Assembly (NCBI GenBank): GCA_902797585.1
Contig: CADBTK010000136.1
Location: 1 to 6,225, forward strand
Source of the DNA: Erysipelothrix rhusiopathiae
GTDB taxonomy: Bacteria; Bacillota_I; Bacilli_A; Erysipelotrichales; Erysipelotrichaceae
DNA length: 6,225 nt
Direction of reading: 5' to 3'
Shown: positions 1-6,225 of the stretch, one piece after another
Layout: every line of letters begins with the position of its first letter
How positions within the stretch are numbered: the first letter of the stretch is position 1
The notes under the pieces: generated by a model
What the model was told of the DNA's origin: nothing
Database searches by the model: none
The model's input: only the letters and a program-made list of their open reading frames with translations
Program-made: the position numbers and the translations under genes

Positions 1-17
1 TATAAATTATATTTATA
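1..17. repeat. AT-only perfect inverted repeat at window edge
   Basis: TATAAAT (1-7) and ATTTATA (11-17) are exact inverted copies around a 3-nt centre. It lies upstream of the hairpin at 34-51 and about 78 nt before the metY start. It could be a protein-binding site, part of the end of the upstream gene, or chance in AT-only DNA. The window edge prevents a decision. Confidence 0.3.
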
Positions 18-33
18 TTTGGTATAAGAAATT

Positions 34-60
34 GAGGTCTACAACGACCTCTTTTATTTT
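34..60 (+). terminator. Hairpin plus T-run, probable terminator of the unseen upstream gene
   Basis: GAGGTC (34-39) pairs perfectly with GACCTC (46-51) across a 6-nt loop, followed directly by TTTTATTTT (52-60). The stem is short (6 bp, four of them G-C), so efficiency is uncertain. The T-run is on the + strand side only. A candidate metY promoter begins immediately after it, so the simplest reading is that it ends a + strand gene left of the window and insulates metY. An attenuator inside a longer metY leader is an alternative. Confidence 0.55.
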
Positions 61-68
61 GATAGAAT
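60..68 (+). promoter_or_regulatory. Candidate extended -10 promoter of metY
   Basis: TGATAGAAT carries a TGn extended -10 followed by TAGAAT (63-68), 5 of 6 matches to TATAAT. No good -35 hexamer sits 16-18 nt upstream, which is tolerated with an extended -10. Transcription would begin near 75, giving a leader of about 20 nt with the SD AGGAG at 83-87. The same promoter core, with the same downstream sequence and spacing, precedes the pyridoxal kinase gene on the other strand. A weaker alternative -10 is TATAAG at 23-28. Confidence 0.5.
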
Positions 69-94
69 GGGCACATAGTAAAAGGAGATTGCTA

Positions 95-1369
95 ATGAAA
101 AAAGAAACCAAATGTATACACGCCGGTTATAGTCCAAAAAATGGTGAATCAAGAATGATTCCTATTATTCAAAGTACTACCTTTAAATATGATACCAGTG
201 AAGATATGGGAAAATTATTTGACCTAGAAGCTTCTGGTTATTTTTATACGCGCCTTCAAAATCCAACCAATGATATGGTTGCCGCAAAAATTGCTGCTTT
301 AGAAGGCGGAAGCGCCGCTATGTTAACTAGTAGTGGTCAAGCCGCTAGTTTCTTCTCTGTTTTCAATATTGCCACACAAGGTGATCACGTAGTGTGTTCT
401 TCTTCCATTTATGGAGGAACATTTAACTTATTTAATGTCACCATGAAAAAGATGGGAATTGATTTTACTTTCATCGACCCAAAATGTAGTGATGAAGAAT
501 TAGAAGCCGCTTTTAAAGACAATACAAAAGCTGTCTTTGGGGAAACCATTGCCAATCCAGCATTAAATGTATTAGATATTGAACGCTTTGCCAAAGCTGC
601 CCATGATCATGGTGTGCCTTTAATTATTGATAATACCTTTGCCACACCAATCTTATGTCGTCCAATTGAATGGGGAGCCGATATTGTGATTCACTCTACA
701 ACAAAATATATGGATGGACATGACACCAGTGTTGGTGGATGTATTGTCGATAGTGGAAAATTTGACTGGATGGCTCATGCCGAAAAATTCCCTGGTCTAA
801 CAACGCCAGATGAAAGTTATCATGGAATTACATATGCTGAAAAATTTGGTTTAGAAGGCGCCTTTATTACCAAAGCTACCGCTCAATTAATGCGCGACTT
901 CGGAGCCATTCAAGCCCCACAAAACGCTTTCTATGTCAACTTAGGATTGGAATCTTTAGCCGTTCGTATGGAACGACATGCCGCAAATGGATTGGCAGTA
1001 GCTAAATTCTTAAAAGACCATCCAAAAGTAGCATGGGTAAAATATCCTAAACTAGAAGGCGACGTCGATTATGAATTGGCAGAAAAATATTTACCAAATG
1101 GTAGTTGTGGAGTTGTTTCCTTTGGTGTTAAAGGAGGAAGAACAGCAGCTGAAGAGTTTATGAAAAACTTAAAAGTAGCCATGATTGCCACGCACGTTGC
1201 GGATGCACGTACTTGTGTATTGCATCCAGCAAGCTCTACTCACCGCCAATTAACCGATGAAGAATTAGTAGCTGCCGGTGTTGGTCCTGACTTAATTCGT
1301 TTTTCTGTAGGAATCGAAAATATCGATGATATTATAGAAGACCTTTCCCAAGCATTAGAAAATTGTTAA
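95..1369 (+). CDS. metY: O-acetylhomoserine sulfhydrylase (O-acetylhomoserine aminocarboxypropyltransferase), PLP-dependent
   Basis: Cytosolic enzyme of the Cys/Met-metabolism PLP family. It converts O-acetyl-L-homoserine plus sulfide to L-homocysteine and acetate, the direct sulfhydrylation route to methionine. The 424-residue product shows YTR (51-53), SSGQAA (79-84, phosphate pocket), Y106 in SIYGGT (ring stacking), D179 in IIDNTFATP (pyridine nitrogen), the Schiff-base lysine K204 in HSTTKY, HPASSTHRQ (377-385) and the carboxylate-binding R402 in RFSVGIE. Length and the segment FPGLTTPDESYHG (232-244) fit MetY rather than the shorter cystathionine gamma-synthase or methionine gamma-lyase, which lack this insertion. 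The start at 95 is chosen because AGGAG lies 7 nt before it and the product then begins at the family's usual N-terminus (KCIHAGY). An in-frame ATG at 32 would add 21 non-homologous residues read through the terminator. It is monocistronic, with terminators on both sides. A minor methionine gamma-lyase-like side activity cannot be excluded. Confidence 0.93.
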   Translation: MKKETKCIHAGYSPKNGESRMIPIIQSTTFKYDTSEDMGKLFDLEASGYFYTRLQNPTNDMVAAKIAALEGGSAAMLTSSGQAASFFSVFNIATQGDHVVCSSSIYGGTFNLFNVTMKKMGIDFTFIDPKCSDEELEAAFKDNTKAVFGETIANPALNVLDIERFAKAAHDHGVPLIIDNTFATPILCRPIEWGADIVIHSTTKYMDGHDTSVGGCIVDSGKFDWMAHAEKFPGLTTPDESYHGITYAEKFGLEGAFITKATAQLMRDFGAIQAPQNAFYVNLGLESLAVRMERHAANGLAVAKFLKDHPKVAWVKYPKLEGDVDYELAEKYLPNGSCGVVSFGVKGGRTAAEEFMKNLKVAMIATHVADARTCVLHPASSTHRQLTDEELVAAGVGPDLIRFSVGIENIDDIIEDLSQALENC

Positions 1370-1370
1370 A

Positions 1371-1404
1371 AAAAGATCCAACCATTTTATTGGTTGGATT
1401 TTCT
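1371..1404. terminator. Bidirectional rho-independent terminator between convergent genes
   Basis: ATCCAACCA (1376-1384) pairs perfectly with TGGTTGGAT (1391-1399) around the loop TTTTAT, and flanking G-T and A-T pairs can extend the stem to about 12 bp. On the + strand the stem is followed by TTTTCT just after the metY stop. On the - strand it is followed by CTTTTTT just after the stop of the exported-protein gene. The A-tract/T-tract symmetry and the position between two converging stops support use in both directions. Confidence 0.88.
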
Positions 1405-1412
1405 ATTATTCA

Positions 1413-2243
1413 CTATACTTCTTCGCTAGCGGATCGTAACACAATGGATGTATCCATATATATCCATTGTTCCCTACCTGTTTTTACTTTCTCTGCTGGA
1501 ATAATAATAGTGGCACATGTGGATGATTCTTTTTTTGCTGTGATGTCAACATTAAATATATCATTCACCACTTCTCCCAAATCTTTATCAACACAAACAA
1601 TTTCCGCCGTTATATAATGAGCATCGCTACTCATTCCATTATTCACCCATACTTGCATTTCTACATCCCCATTTTCTTTTTGGCACATATAAGCTGGTTG
1701 AGCATATACGCAATCATCCATATAGAAATCTTTGTAGGCATACATATAATTGTTCTCATCAAGGTGAATGATATTATCTGTTTCTGGAGCCAACCAAAGT
1801 TTAGGGAAAACGCCTTGTTTTATAAGTTCTTTTTTCAAACGACGAATTGAACTATTGCGATAGTCCATATAATACTTACTTCCTCGTTTTACCATCACAA
1901 TGGTATCGGAGATAAATTGTGGCGCCATAGCATTTGAATTATCATAGTATGTTACACCGACCACGCTAATCTTACCTTTCTTCGCCATTAATTTTGCGGC
2001 AACTTTCGCTCCCTCTAAAAAGGAAAAATCTTGATCATAATAGCCATCGATCACTTCATCATCGGCTTTATAAAATAATTCTTCAAATCGATCATAATCC
2101 TCTTCTTCAGCATATTTAGCCATCTTCTCTACTAACTCAATCGCCGCTTTTTCTTCCGGTGTCATATCTTCTTTGGCATTGATTGGCAAACACAATCCAA
2201 GTATCATGGCTAATGAAAGAAGCAATGTGCACATTTTTTTCAT
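1413..2243 (-). CDS. Exported protein of unknown function
   Basis: I do not recognise this 276-residue protein. It begins with a classical signal peptide: MKK, a hydrophobic core at about 5-20 and a probable signal peptidase I site after INA (23). The mature protein starts with an acidic helical stretch (about 27-90, rich in E, K, A), followed by a tyrosine-rich alpha/beta region (about 92-130, VGVTYYDNSN and KYYMDYR). The layout of a helical hairpin followed by strands loosely recalls NTF2-like/DUF4878-type secreted domains. The C-terminal part (about 178-270) alternates hydrophobic residues as in a beta-sandwich and carries four cysteines (178, 187, 217, 243) that could form disulfides. There is no transmembrane segment, sortase motif or catalytic signature. 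The start is supported by AAGGAG (2254-2259) 10 nt upstream and a TATAAT 28 nt upstream. The gene is monocistronic, between its own promoter and the shared terminator. Coding status is strong; the domain guesses are inference. Confidence 0.82.
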   Translation of the reverse strand: MKKMCTLLLSLAMILGLCLPINAKEDMTPEEKAAIELVEKMAKYAEEEDYDRFEELFYKADDEVIDGYYDQDFSFLEGAKVAAKLMAKKGKISVVGVTYYDNSNAMAPQFISDTIVMVKRGSKYYMDYRNSSIRRLKKELIKQGVFPKLWLAPETDNIIHLDENNYMYAYKDFYMDDCVYAQPAYMCQKENGDVEMQVWVNNGMSSDAHYITAEIVCVDKDLGEVVNDIFNVDITAKKESSTCATIIIPAEKVKTGREQWIYMDTSIVLRSASEEV

Positions 2244-2270
2244 ATCCTACACTCTCCTTGTCTTATATTC

Positions 2271-2276
2271 ATTATA
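2271..2276 (-). promoter_or_regulatory. -10 box of the exported-protein gene
   Basis: A perfect TATAAT on the - strand lies 28 nt before the start codon, so the leader would be about 20 nt, with the SD AAGGAG at 2254-2259. The -35 region is poor (about AAGAAA at 17-nt spacing) and falls inside the hairpin that terminates the upstream kinase gene. The promoter thus abuts the terminator of the gene before it. Confidence 0.5.
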
Positions 2277-2278
2277 CA

Positions 2279-2311
2279 AGAAAAAGAAGAGTATTTCTTT
2301 CTACCCTTCTT
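2279..2311 (-). terminator. Terminator of the pyridoxal kinase gene, overlapping its stop codon
   Basis: Read on the - strand, AAGAAGGGTA (2311-2302) pairs with TACTCTTCTT (2293-2284) over 10 bp with one G-U wobble and an 8-nt loop. Ts follow (TTTCTT, interrupted by one C). The kinase stop codon (2303-2301) straddles the first arm and the loop. The stem is AT-rich and the T-run imperfect, so some read-through into the next gene is possible. Confidence 0.6.
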
Positions 2312-3146
2312 GTTTGTCTTTCATATGTTCTAATAACCAAGGAATCGTTGTTTCAAAATTCACTCCATACCAAGGTTTTCTTGGATCGGATAATGTTTCT
2401 TTAATCGTTTCAGCTGTATAATCTGCTGCTAGTCCAAAAGCATCCACTTCTGAATAATCTTGTACTAAAGCTCCTACACTGACACTGGAGAAAATATCTC
2501 CTGTTCCATGATAAGTGGCATTAACCCAATCGTTTTGATACGTAAAGGTTTTTCCTGTTTCTGTATCCAAACCATAGATACCTGTTTTCCCAGGTTGTAA
2601 AGAAACTCCCGTAACCACAACTTTTTTAGCACCTAGTTTTGATAATTTATCTAATAATTCAAGAATGTATGCTTCATCATACTCTTCTTTATATTCCATT
2701 CCTGTCATAAAACATGCCTCTGTTAAATTTGGAACAATAATATCGGCATAACTACATAATTGTGCATTGGCCTTAACATAGTCCATATCAAAGGCTGGAT
2801 AAAGTTTTCCATTATCCGCCATAACAGGATCAATAAAGATCATCGTATCGCTTCCTTTTAATTTCTCAAAGATTTGTTTCACAAGTTCAATCTCTTCAAC
2901 CGATCCTAAATATCCTGTATATAGAGCATCAAATTGAACATCTTGGCTTTTCCAGTGGTCGACAATTGGTAACAATTGATCGCTTAGATCTTTTACTGTA
3001 AAACCATCAAACATGGTATGTGTAGATAGTACAGCCGTTGGTAAAATCACGGTTTCTACTCCCATGGCACTTAATAATGGTAAAGCAACTGTAATCGAAC
3101 ATTTCCCTAAACAAGAAATATCTTGAATTGTACATACTTTTTTCAT
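2301..3146 (-). CDS. pdxY: Pyridoxamine/pyridoxal kinase (PLP salvage)
   Basis: Cytosolic ribokinase-superfamily enzyme that phosphorylates pyridoxamine, pyridoxal or pyridoxine with ATP, giving PLP or its direct precursors. The 281 residues match the usual length. Visible family motifs are DISCLGKCS at 9-17 near the vitamin pocket, VLSTHT (39-44), DPVMADNGKLYP (106-117), NLTEA (140-144), VVTGV (177-181, nucleotide site) and HGTGD (213-217), whose D217 is the expected catalytic base. The ThiD-like HMP kinases share the fold, but the SCLGKCS and DNGKLYP motifs fit the Firmicute pyridoxamine kinase type. Substrate preference between pyridoxal and pyridoxamine cannot be read here. The start at 3146 gives the normal N-terminus. 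The SD is modest: AAAGGA at 3160-3165 is 13 nt from the ATG and a weak AAAAGAG is closer. Divergent from carB; the next gene on its strand has its own promoter. PLP made here is the cofactor of MetY encoded nearby. Confidence 0.92.
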   Translation of the reverse strand: MKKVCTIQDISCLGKCSITVALPLLSAMGVETVILPTAVLSTHTMFDGFTVKDLSDQLLPIVDHWKSQDVQFDALYTGYLGSVEEIELVKQIFEKLKGSDTMIFIDPVMADNGKLYPAFDMDYVKANAQLCSYADIIVPNLTEACFMTGMEYKEEYDEAYILELLDKLSKLGAKKVVVTGVSLQPGKTGIYGLDTETGKTFTYQNDWVNATYHGTGDIFSSVSVGALVQDYSEVDAFGLAADYTAETIKETLSDPRKPWYGVNFETTIPWLLEHMKDKQEG

Positions 3147-3177
3147 AAAGGTACTCTTTTCCTTTCACTATGTAATT

Positions 3178-3186
3178 ATTCTATCA
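3178..3186 (-). promoter_or_regulatory. Candidate extended -10 promoter of the pyridoxal kinase gene
   Basis: On the - strand TGATAGAAT gives a TGn extended -10 with TAGAAT (3183-3178), 32 nt before the start codon. Transcription would begin near 3171. The -35 position is poor (TACTGG). The element and the following ACATAGT and AAAGGA blocks match the metY upstream region at the same spacing. A small dyad, AATGA-GAT-TCATT (3188-3200 on the + strand), lies immediately upstream and could be an operator. Confidence 0.55.
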
Positions 3187-3225
3187 AAATGAGATTCATT
3201 CCAGTAGATATAAATATTTAGACCC

Positions 3226-3231
3226 ATTATA
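3226..3231 (-). promoter_or_regulatory. Possible second, upstream -10 box for the pyridoxal kinase gene
   Basis: A perfect TATAAT on the - strand, with only a weak -35 (AAGACT at 18-nt spacing). It would give a leader of about 70 nt. In such AT-rich DNA a single hexamer match is weak evidence, so this is an alternative to the extended -10 at 3178-3186. Confidence 0.25.
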
Positions 3232-3264
3232 AACAATATTTATAGACAAAGTCTTCTCTATTTA

Positions 3265-3334
3265 TTATGGACAAGAACCATAAAAAAACAAGTGTCCAAT
3301 CTAGACTAAAAAATTGATTTTTTTATAGGACTCT
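3265..3334. repeat. Overlapping inverted repeats upstream of carB
   Basis: Three pairings share bases and so exclude one another in part: TTATGG (3265-3270) with CCATAA (3278-3283); TGGACA (3268-3273) with TGTCCA (3293-3298); AGTGTCC (3291-3297) with GGACTCT (3328-3334, one mismatch). The last encloses an A/T dyad, TAAAAAA (3307-3313) with TTTTTTA (3319-3325). All lie upstream of the best carB -10 box and outside the likely kinase transcript, so DNA operator sites are more likely than an RNA switch. Chance is possible in AT-rich sequence. Confidence 0.35.
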
Positions 3335-3348
3335 GGCTCACTTTCCTA

Positions 3349-3354
3349 TATAAT
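3349..3354 (+). promoter_or_regulatory. -10 box of carB
   Basis: A perfect TATAAT, 35 nt before the carB start codon. Transcription would begin near 3361 and leave a leader of about 28 nt holding only the SD AAAGGAG (3375-3381). There is no room for a PyrR-type attenuator after this start site. The -35 is weak (AGGACT at 16-nt spacing); A/T tracts at 3308-3324 might act as an UP-like element. Confidence 0.55.
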
Positions 3355-3388
3355 AGTTACAATGAAAAAAGAATAAAGGAGACCCTCT

Positions 3389-6225
3389 ATGCCACAAAGA
3401 ACTGATATTCACAAAATCCTGATCATCGGATCAGGTCCGATTGTGATAGGTCAGGCTTGTGAGTTCGATTACTCGGGAACACAAGCTTGTAAGGCTTTAC
3501 GTTCACTCGGATACGAGATCGTGTTGGTTAACTCCAACCCCGCAACGATCATGACTGACCCAGAAATGGCGGATCAAACTTATATTGAACCGTTAAATGT
3601 CAATCGTTTGGAACAGATTATCCAGAAAGAAAGACCGGATGCTCTATTGCCAAACTTAGGAGGACAATCTGGATTGAACCTCTGTTCCGAATTGTATAAG
3701 GAAGGAATCCTTGATAAATACAATGTAGAAGTCATCGGTGTTCAAGTTGACGCCATTGAGCGTGGTGAAGACCGTGTTGAATTTAAAAAGACCATGGATA
3801 TGTTAGGCATTGAAATGGCACGCAGTGAAGTAGCTTATTCGGTAGAACAAGCATTAGAAATTGCAGAAGAGTTGAATTATCCTGTTGTATTACGTCCAGC
3901 GTATACCATGGGAGGAGCCGGTGGTGGCTTGGTTTATAACCAAGAAGAACTACGCACCGTATGTGCTCGTGGTTTACAAGCCAGCCTTGTAGGCCAAGTA
4001 TTAGTTGAAGAATCCATTCTTGGATGGGAAGAATTAGAATTAGAAGTTGTTCGTGATAAAGACAACAATATGATTACTGTTTGTTTCATTGAAAACGTTG
4101 ACCCATTAGGAGTTCATACAGGAGATTCCTTCTGTGTGGCGCCAATGTTGACCATCTCACAAGATTTACAAGATCGTTTACAAGAACAAGCTTATAAGAT
4201 TGTTGAACACATTGGTGTCATTGGTGGAACCAATGTCCAATTTGCTCACGACCCGAAAACCGATCGTATTATTGTTATTGAGATTAACCCAAGAACTTCT
4301 CGTTCTTCTGCCCTTGCCTCTAAGGCGACTGGATTCCCTATTGCACTGGTTTCTGCGCAACTGGCAACTGGTTTAACGTTAAAAGATATTCCTTGTGGCA
4401 AGAATGGGACTTTAGACAAGTATAAACCAGGTGGCGATTATGTCGTTGTAAAATTTGCACGTTGGGCTTTTGAAAAGTTCAAAGGTGTCGAAGATAAACT
4501 AGGAACACAAATGCGCGCGGTTGGAGAAGTAATGAGTATTGGTAAAACATACAAAGAAGCTTTCCAAAAAGCCATTCGTTCCTTGGAAAAAGATCGTTAT
4601 GGTCTTGGATATGTCAATGCCTATAATGACATGTCTAAAGAAGAGTTATTACAATTATTAATTACACCGAGCAGTGAACGTCACTTCATCATGTATGAAG
4701 CTCTACGAAAAGGAGCGACTATTGATGAAATTCATGACATCACAAAAGTAAAACATTGGTTCATTGAACAAATGCAAGAATTGGTTGAGGAAGAAGAAAA
4801 CCTACTTTCTACAAAAGATGTCAGCGATCAAGCATTAATTCAAGCGAAAAAAGATGGGTTCTCCGATGCTTACTTAGCCCAAATATTAGATATTAGTGAA
4901 AGCGAAGTTCGATTCCAAAGAGAAAAATTAAATGTAGTAGAAAATTGGGATCCAGTACATGTAGCCGGTACACAAGATAGCGCCTACTACTATTCCACAT
5001 ATAATACAACCAGTGGAACTAACCCAATCAGCGACAAACCGAAAATTATGATTTTAGGTGGAGGTCCTAACCGTATTGGACAAGGGATTGAATTTGACTA
5101 CTGTTGTGTGCATGCCGCTCAATCTTTAAAACAATTAGGTTTTGAAACCATTATTGTTAACTGTAACCCAGAAACAGTATCTACCGATTACGATACAAGT
5201 GACAAATTATACTTTGAACCATTAACACTAGAAGATGTTCTCAGTATTTATGAAAAAGAAAAACCTGTAGGAGTCATTGCCCAATTTGGTGGACAAACAC
5301 CATTGAACATTGCCGCTGAACTTGAAAAGAATGGTGTTAAGATTTTAGGAACGAGTCCTGAAGTGATTGACTTAGCAGAAGATCGTGACTTATTTAGAGC
5401 CATGATGGAAAAATTAGACATTCCAATGCCAGAAAGCGGTATGGCCACTACTGTAGAAGAAGCCATTCAAATTGCCAATAAGATTGGTTACCCTTGTATG
5501 GTTCGTCCTAGTTATGTACTAGGTGGACGTGGAATGGAAGTTGTTTATGATGATGCCAATATGGCTGACTATATGAATGCCGCTGTTGGTGTGACGCCAG
5601 ATCGTCCGATCTTAATTGACCGCTTCTTAAACCACGCCTTAGAGTGTGAAGCCGATGCGATCAGTGATGGGCAACACGCCTATGTACCAGCGGTTATGGA
5701 ACACATTGAACTAGCTGGAATTCACTCTGGAGATTCCGCTTGTATCATCCCAAGCCAACATATCAGCCAAGAAAACTTAGAAACCATTCGTGATTACACA
5801 AGACGAATTGCACAAGAAATGCATGTTAAGGGATTAATGAACATGCAATATGCGATTGAAGATGGAAAAATCTTCGTATTAGAAGCCAACCCTAGAGCCA
5901 GTCGTACCGTACCTTTAGTTTCTAAAGTATGTAACATTCGAATGGTGCCATTAGCGGTTGAAATTATTACTTCAGAATTAACAGGAAAAGAAAGTCCTGT
6001 ACCAAACTTAAAGGATAGAAATATCCCATACCATGGAGTAAAAGAAGCTGTCTTCCCATTCAACATGTTCCAAGAAGTGGACCCTGTCTTAGGACCGGAA
6101 ATGCGTTCAACAGGAGAAGTCTTAGGAATGGCTAGTACCGTTGGAGAAGCATGTTTCAAAAGTGAAGAAGCAGCGGGTATGCAGTTACCTTTAGAAGGTA
6201 CAGTCTTAATTACTGTCAACGATGA
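3389..6225 (+). CDS. carB: Carbamoyl-phosphate synthase large subunit (3'-partial)
   Basis: Large subunit of glutamine-dependent carbamoyl-phosphate synthase. It uses bicarbonate, ammonia delivered by the small subunit CarA and two ATP to make carbamoyl phosphate for pyrimidines and arginine. The frame is open for 945 codons to the window edge with no stop or frameshift. The E. coli protein is about 1073 residues, so roughly the last 120 are outside. First ATP-grasp half (about 1-400): GSGPIVIGQ (14-22), R129, R169 in VLRPAYTMGG, E215, Q284, EINPR (298-302) and SRSSALASKATGFP. The oligomerisation linker (about 401-545) is some 8 residues shorter than in E. coli. Second ATP-grasp half (about 552-930): GGGPNRIGQGIEFDY (557-571), R706 in VRPSYVLGGR, and EANPRASRTVP (832-842). 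The C-terminal MGS-like allosteric domain is only beginning. The start has AGGAG 7 nt upstream. No carA lies directly before it. The truncation comes from the window, not from decay. Confidence 0.97.
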   Translation, partial: MPQRTDIHKILIIGSGPIVIGQACEFDYSGTQACKALRSLGYEIVLVNSNPATIMTDPEMADQTYIEPLNVNRLEQIIQKERPDALLPNLGGQSGLNLCSELYKEGILDKYNVEVIGVQVDAIERGEDRVEFKKTMDMLGIEMARSEVAYSVEQALEIAEELNYPVVLRPAYTMGGAGGGLVYNQEELRTVCARGLQASLVGQVLVEESILGWEELELEVVRDKDNNMITVCFIENVDPLGVHTGDSFCVAPMLTISQDLQDRLQEQAYKIVEHIGVIGGTNVQFAHDPKTDRIIVIEINPRTSRSSALASKATGFPIALVSAQLATGLTLKDIPCGKNGTLDKYKPGGDYVVVKFARWAFEKFKGVEDKLGTQMRAVGEVMSIGKTYKEAFQKAIRSLEKDRYGLGYVNAYNDMSKEELLQLLITPSSERHFIMYEALRKGATIDEIHDITKVKHWFIEQMQELVEEEENLLSTKDVSDQALIQAKKDGFSDAYLAQILDISESEVRFQREKLNVVENWDPVHVAGTQDSAYYYSTYNTTSGTNPISDKPKIMILGGGPNRIGQGIEFDYCCVHAAQSLKQLGFETIIVNCNPETVSTDYDTSDKLYFEPLTLEDVLSIYEKEKPVGVIAQFGGQTPLNIAAELEKNGVKILGTSPEVIDLAEDRDLFRAMMEKLDIPMPESGMATTVEEAIQIANKIGYPCMVRPSYVLGGRGMEVVYDDANMADYMNAAVGVTPDRPILIDRFLNHALECEADAISDGQHAYVPAVMEHIELAGIHSGDSACIIPSQHISQENLETIRDYTRRIAQEMHVKGLMNMQYAIEDGKIFVLEANPRASRTVPLVSKVCNIRMVPLAVEIITSELTGKESPVPNLKDRNIPYHGVKEAVFPFNMFQEVDPVLGPEMRSTGEVLGMASTVGEACFKSEEAAGMQLPLEGTVLITVND

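Noticed and set aside
32..94. Upstream in-frame ATG extending metY by 21 residues
   Set aside because: It lies at the edge of the hairpin at 34-51, has no SD, and the extra residues do not resemble the family N-terminus. ATG at 95 has a well-placed AGGAG.
1..94. SAM (S-box) or T-box leader in front of metY
   Set aside because: Only 94 nt are visible and a promoter-like element follows the only hairpin. No conserved core of either class is recognisable. A longer leader crossing the window edge cannot be fully excluded.
2187..2243. Lipoprotein reading of the exported protein (cysteine 18)
   Set aside because: The residues before C18 are L-G-L. The -1 position should be G, A or S, and an INA signal peptidase I site follows at 21-23.
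1363..2421. Short + strand frames at 1363-1617, 1617-1850 and 2173-2421
   Set aside because: They are opposite the exported-protein and kinase genes, their products are typical reverse-strand translations, and the first crosses a terminator hairpin.
3328..3341. PyrR-type binding loop near the carB start
   Set aside because: GGACTCTGGCTCAC has only superficial similarity to the AGUCCAGAGAGGCU-type consensus, and it lies upstream of the predicted transcription start, so it would not be in the RNA.
3421..3560. Higher GC (about 47-50% over two lines) at the start of carB than later in the gene (about 37-42%)
   Set aside because: The stretch is short and encodes a highly conserved, Gly/Pro-rich nucleotide-binding motif. 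The protein reads through smoothly, so a recombination junction is not supported.
4178..6219. Antisense open frames at 4178-4360, 5248-5466 and 5794-6219 on the - strand
   Set aside because: All lie inside the continuous, well-conserved carB frame, lack SD sequences and encode low-complexity products without recognisable motifs.
6180..6225. carB as a truncated pseudogene
   Set aside because: The frame is open to the last base of the window and all catalytic motifs are intact; the missing C-terminus is a window effect.

Overview
The window is ordinary chromosomal DNA from a low-GC Gram-positive bacterium (Bacillota). The signs are AT-rich intergenic DNA, AAAGGAG-type ribosome binding sites about 7 nt before the starts, TATAAT-like -10 boxes, compact hairpin-plus-T-run terminators and the standard genetic code. 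Codon choice and gene style would suit an Erysipelotrichia-like or related gut Firmicute, but this is only an impression. No mobile element, CRISPR array, RNA gene or phage gene is visible.

Layout from left to right: (1) at the left edge, an AT palindrome and a terminator-like hairpin (34-60) that probably ends an unseen upstream gene. (2) metY (95-1369, +), O-acetylhomoserine sulfhydrylase of methionine/homocysteine synthesis, ending at a strong hairpin (about 1373-1404) that can stop transcription from both sides. (3) A convergent gene (1413-2243, -) for an exported 276-residue protein of unknown function. (4) A pyridoxal/pyridoxamine kinase gene (2301-3146, -), whose terminator overlaps its own stop codon and abuts the promoter of the exported-protein gene. 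(5) A 242-nt divergent intergenic region with promoters in both directions and several overlapping inverted repeats. (6) carB (3389 to the window end, +), the large subunit of carbamoyl-phosphate synthase. It is intact over 945 codons and cut by the window edge just as its C-terminal allosteric domain begins.

Two genes are linked by cofactor logic: the kinase makes pyridoxal 5'-phosphate (PLP) and MetY depends on PLP. Their promoter-to-SD regions are also strikingly alike: ATTTTGATAGAAT, 4 nt, ACATAGT, 1 nt, AAAGGA occurs at 56-86 (+) and again at 3160-3190 (-) with identical spacing. This is the most interesting non-obvious signal here. carB starts from its own promoter with no carA directly upstream, so the two CPSase subunits are not encoded in the usual carA-carB order here. 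I found no convincing undescribed multi-gene system.
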